Source: Antedon mediterranea (Eukaryota; Echinodermata; Crinoidea; Comatulida; Antedonidae). Taken from it: 64,000 bases of DNA. The stretch's first letter is position 1. Each line of letters starts with the position of its first letter. The DNA is taken from positions 12,353,312 to 12,417,311 of the forward strand of contig NC_092675.1 in NCBI RefSeq assembly GCF_964355755.1, written 5' to 3'. The notes under the pieces were generated by a model, which saw only the letters and a list, made by a program, of their open reading frames with translations, was not told the DNA's origin and did not search any database. A program made the position numbers and the translations under genes. Of this stretch, positions 61,301 to 64,000 are shown piece by piece.

Positions 61301-64000
61301 AGAGAGAGAGAGAGAGATAGATAGATCAGCGAGAGAGAGATAGATAGATCAGCGAGAGAAAGATAGATCAGCGAGAGAGAGATATATAGATCAGCGAGAG
61401 AGAGATAGATAGATCAGCGAGAGAGAGATAGATCAGCGAGAGAAAGAGAGAGAGAGAGATAGATCAGCGAGAGAGAGAGAGAGAGATAGATCAGCGAGAG
61501 AGAGAGATAGATCAGCCAGAGAGAGATAGATCAGCGAGAGAGAGAAAGATCAGAGAGAGAGATAGATCAGCGAGAGAGAAATAGATCAGCGAGAGAGAGA
61601 TAGGTCAGCCAGAGAGAGATAGATCACCGAGAGAGCGAAAGATCAGCGAGAGAGAGATAGATAGATCAGCGAGAGAGAGATAGATAGATCAGTGAGAGAG
61701 AGATAGATCAGCGAGAGAGAGAGATAGATCAGCGAGAGAGAGATAGATCAGCGAGAGAGAGATAGATCAGCGAGAGCGAGAGAGATAAATCAGCGAGAGA
61801 GAGATAGATCACCGAGAGAGAGATGGATAGATCAGCGAGAGAGAGAGATAGATAAGCGAGAGAGATAGATAGATCAGAGAGAGAGAGAGATAGATCAGCG
61901 AGAGAGAGATAGATAGATCAGCGAGAGAGAGATAGATCAGCGAGAAAGAGATAGATAGATCAGCGAGAGAGAGATATATCAGCGAGAGAGAGATAGATAG
62001 ATCAGCGAGAGAGAGATAGATAGATCAGCGAGAGAGAGATAGATAGATCAGCGAGAGAGAGATAGATCAGCGAGAAAGAGATATATAGATCAGCGAGAGA
62101 GAGATAGATAGATCAGCGAGAGAGAGATAGATCAGCGAGAGAGAGATAGATAGATCAGCGAGAGGGAGATAGATCAGCGAGAAAGAGATATATAGATCAG
62201 CGAGAGAGAGATAGATAGATCAGCGAGAGAGATAGATAGATCAGCGAGAGAGATAGATCAGCGAGAGAGAGAGAGATAGACAGATCAGCGAGAGAGAGAT
62301 AGATCAGCAAGAGAGAGATAGATAGATCAGCGAGAGAGAGGTAGATTAGCGAGGGAGAGAGATAGATCAGCGAGAGAGAGATAGATAGATCAGCGAGAGA
62401 GAGATAGATAGATCAGAGAGAGAGAGATAGATAGATCAGCGAGAGAGAAATTGATAGATCAGCGAGAGAGAGATAGATCAGCGAGAGAGAGATAGATAGA
62501 TCAGCGAGAGAGAGATAGATAGATCAGCGAGAGATAGATAATCGAGAGAGAAATTGATAGATCAGCGAGAGAGAGAGATAGATCAGCGAGAGAGAGATAG
62601 ATAGATCAGCGAGAGAGAGATAGATAGATCAGCGAGAGAGAGATAGATCAGCGAGAGAGAGAGAGATAGATCACCGAGAGAGAGAGATAGATCAGCGAGA
62701 GAGAGATAGATCAGCGAGAAAGAGATAGGTCAGCGAGAGAGAGATAGATCAGCGAGAGAGAGATAGATCAGCGAGAGAGAGATAGATCAGCGAGAGAGAG
62801 AGAGATAGATCAGCGAGAGAGAGAGATAGATCAGCGAGAGAGAGATAGATCAGCCAGAGAGAGATAGATCAGCGAGAGAGAGATAGATCAGCGAAAGAAA
62901 GATAGATCAGCGAGAGAGAGATAGATCAGCCAGAGAGAGAAAGATCAGCGAGAGAGAGAAAGATCAGAGAAAGAGAGAGATAGATCAGCGAGAGAGAGAT
63001 AGATCAGCGAGAAAGAGATAGGTCAGCGAGAGAGAGATAGATCAGCGAGAGATAGATAGATCAGCGAGAGAGAGAGATAGATTAGAGAGAGAGATAGATC
63101 AGCTAGAGAGAGATAGATCAGCGAGAGAGAGATAGATCAGCGAGAGAGAGATAGATCAACGAGAGAGAGATAGATCAGCGAGAGACAGATAGATCAGCGA
63201 CAGACAGATAGATCAGCGAGAGAGAGATAGATCAGCGAGAGAGAGATAGATAGATCAGCGAGAGGGAGATAGATCAGCGAGAAAGAGATAGATAGATCAG
63301 CGAGAGAGAGATAGATAGATCAGCGAGAGAGATAGATAGATCAGCGAGAGAGAGATAGATCAGCGAGAGAGATAGATCAGCGAGAGAGAGATAGATCAGC
63401 GAGAGAGAGATAGATAGATCAGCGATCGAGAGATAGATAGATCAGCGAGAGAGAGATAGATCAGCGAGAGAGAGATAGATAGATCAGCGAGAGAGAGATA
63501 GATAGATCAGCGAGAGAGAGATAGATAGATCAGCGAGAGAGAAATTGATAGATCAGCGAGAAAGAGATAGATCAGCGAGAGAGAGATACATAGATAGGCG
63601 AGAGAGAGATAGATCAGCGAGAGAGAGATAGATAGATCAGCGAAAGAGAGATAGATCAGCGAGAGAGAGATAGATAGATCAGCGAGAGAGAGAGATAGAT
63701 AGATCAGCGATAGAGAGATAGATAGATCAGCGAGAAGGAGATAGATCAGCGAGAAAGAGATAGATCAGCCAGAGAGAGATAGATCAGCCAGATAGAGAAA
63801 GATCAGCGAGAGAGAGAGATAGATAGATCAGCGAGAGAGAGATAGATTGATCAGCGAGTGAGAGACAGATCAACGAGAGAGAGAAAGATCAGCGAGAGAG
63901 AGATAGATCAGCGAGAGAGAGATAGATCAGTGAGAGAGAGAGATAGATAGATCAGCGAGAGAGAGATATGTCAGCGAGAGAGAGATAGATCAGCGAGAGA
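46371..64000. repeat. 19-bp purine-rich satellite, right array (17.6 kb, runs off the window)
   Basis: Same monomer and variants as the second part of the left array. Typical variants are GCCAGAGAGA, GAAATTGATAG, GATAAATCAGGG and ACCGAGAGAGCGAAAG. Blocks of 0.5-3 kb are repeated inside it and shared with 34.7-43.7 kb, so the array was one before the LINE inserted. No other insertion and no gene is present to the window end. Confidence 0.97.
62808..64000. repeat. Higher-order satellite block, copy 2 (partner 34760-35952)
   Basis: Markers at 62849, 63079, 63729 and 63969 match those of copy 1 at a constant offset of 28,048 bp, with private variants such as GCGATAGAGAG and CAGCGAGTGAGAGACAG in both. 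It continues past the window end. Confidence 0.85.

Noticed and set aside
19267-64000. A CRISPR array or other prokaryotic direct-repeat locus
   Set aside because: There are no unique spacers of uniform length; the intervals are GA/GATA slippage variants, and the window is clearly eukaryotic with introns, LINEs and Harbinger elements.
19267-64000. Sex-chromosome (Bkm-type GATA/GACA) repeat
   Set aside because: GATA steps occur, but the unit is dominated by GA and the GATCAGC core; nothing in the sequence links it to a sex chromosome.
19267-64000. Telomeric repeat
   Set aside because: No TTAGGG-like tandem units are present.

Overview
This is animal nuclear DNA with no recognisable host gene. 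It is built from transposable elements in various states of decay and from four kinds of tandem repeat, which resembles a heterochromatic, pericentromeric or otherwise repeat-dense region. Spliceosomal GT-AG introns, several LINE types, PIF/Harbinger and Mutator-like DNA transposons and tens of kilobases of satellite show a eukaryote. The AT-rich composition, the frequent AGGCCTA-type words and the CR1/L2-like LINE suggest an aquatic invertebrate. An echinoderm or relative is possible, but this is a weak inference from style, not from a marker gene.

Left part (1-7.85 kb): a decayed LINE endonuclease fragment on the minus strand; the left end and N-terminal half of a PIF/Harbinger element (copy A) with a broken transposase; a short dispersed repeat and a ~105-bp tandem repeat interrupted by a 788-bp non-autonomous Mutator-like element with long terminal inverted repeats and a perfect 9-bp target duplication; a second Mutator-like copy split by a 2.5-kb dispersed element; then a short inverted block of an 88-bp satellite and a block of a ~162-186-bp tandem repeat.

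Middle part (7.85-19.27 kb): a second PIF/Harbinger copy (B) inserted in the ~186-bp repeat. It carries a spliced Myb/SANT-like accessory gene on the plus strand and the C-terminal half of a spliced DDE transposase on the minus strand, which converge. Next come a nearly full-length but inactivated CR1/L2-like LINE on the plus strand, a Mutator-like end fragment, a 3.5-kb array of the 88-bp satellite with three unrelated inserts, and another block of the ~186-bp repeat.

Right part (19.27-64 kb, running off the window): about 42 kb of one purine-rich satellite. Its monomer is about 19 bp, with a GATCAGC core and a (GA)n/(GATA)n arm. The array has hierarchical higher-order repeats, including a 336-bp period, units of 1.3-2.4 kb and duplicated blocks about 20-28 kb apart. 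Variant content divides it into two domains near 34.7 kb. The only interruption is a 5'-truncated LINE at 43.76-46.37 kb on the minus strand. It has an intact 818-codon reverse-transcriptase reading frame, a 3' hairpin, an (AAAG)n tail and a short target duplication made of satellite sequence, so it is probably the youngest insertion here.

The coding capacity is that of mobile elements: LINE endonuclease and reverse transcriptase, Harbinger DDE transposase and its Myb-like partner. Apart from the LINE in the satellite and perhaps exon 2 of the Myb-like gene, all coding regions are frameshifted, truncated or carry stops.
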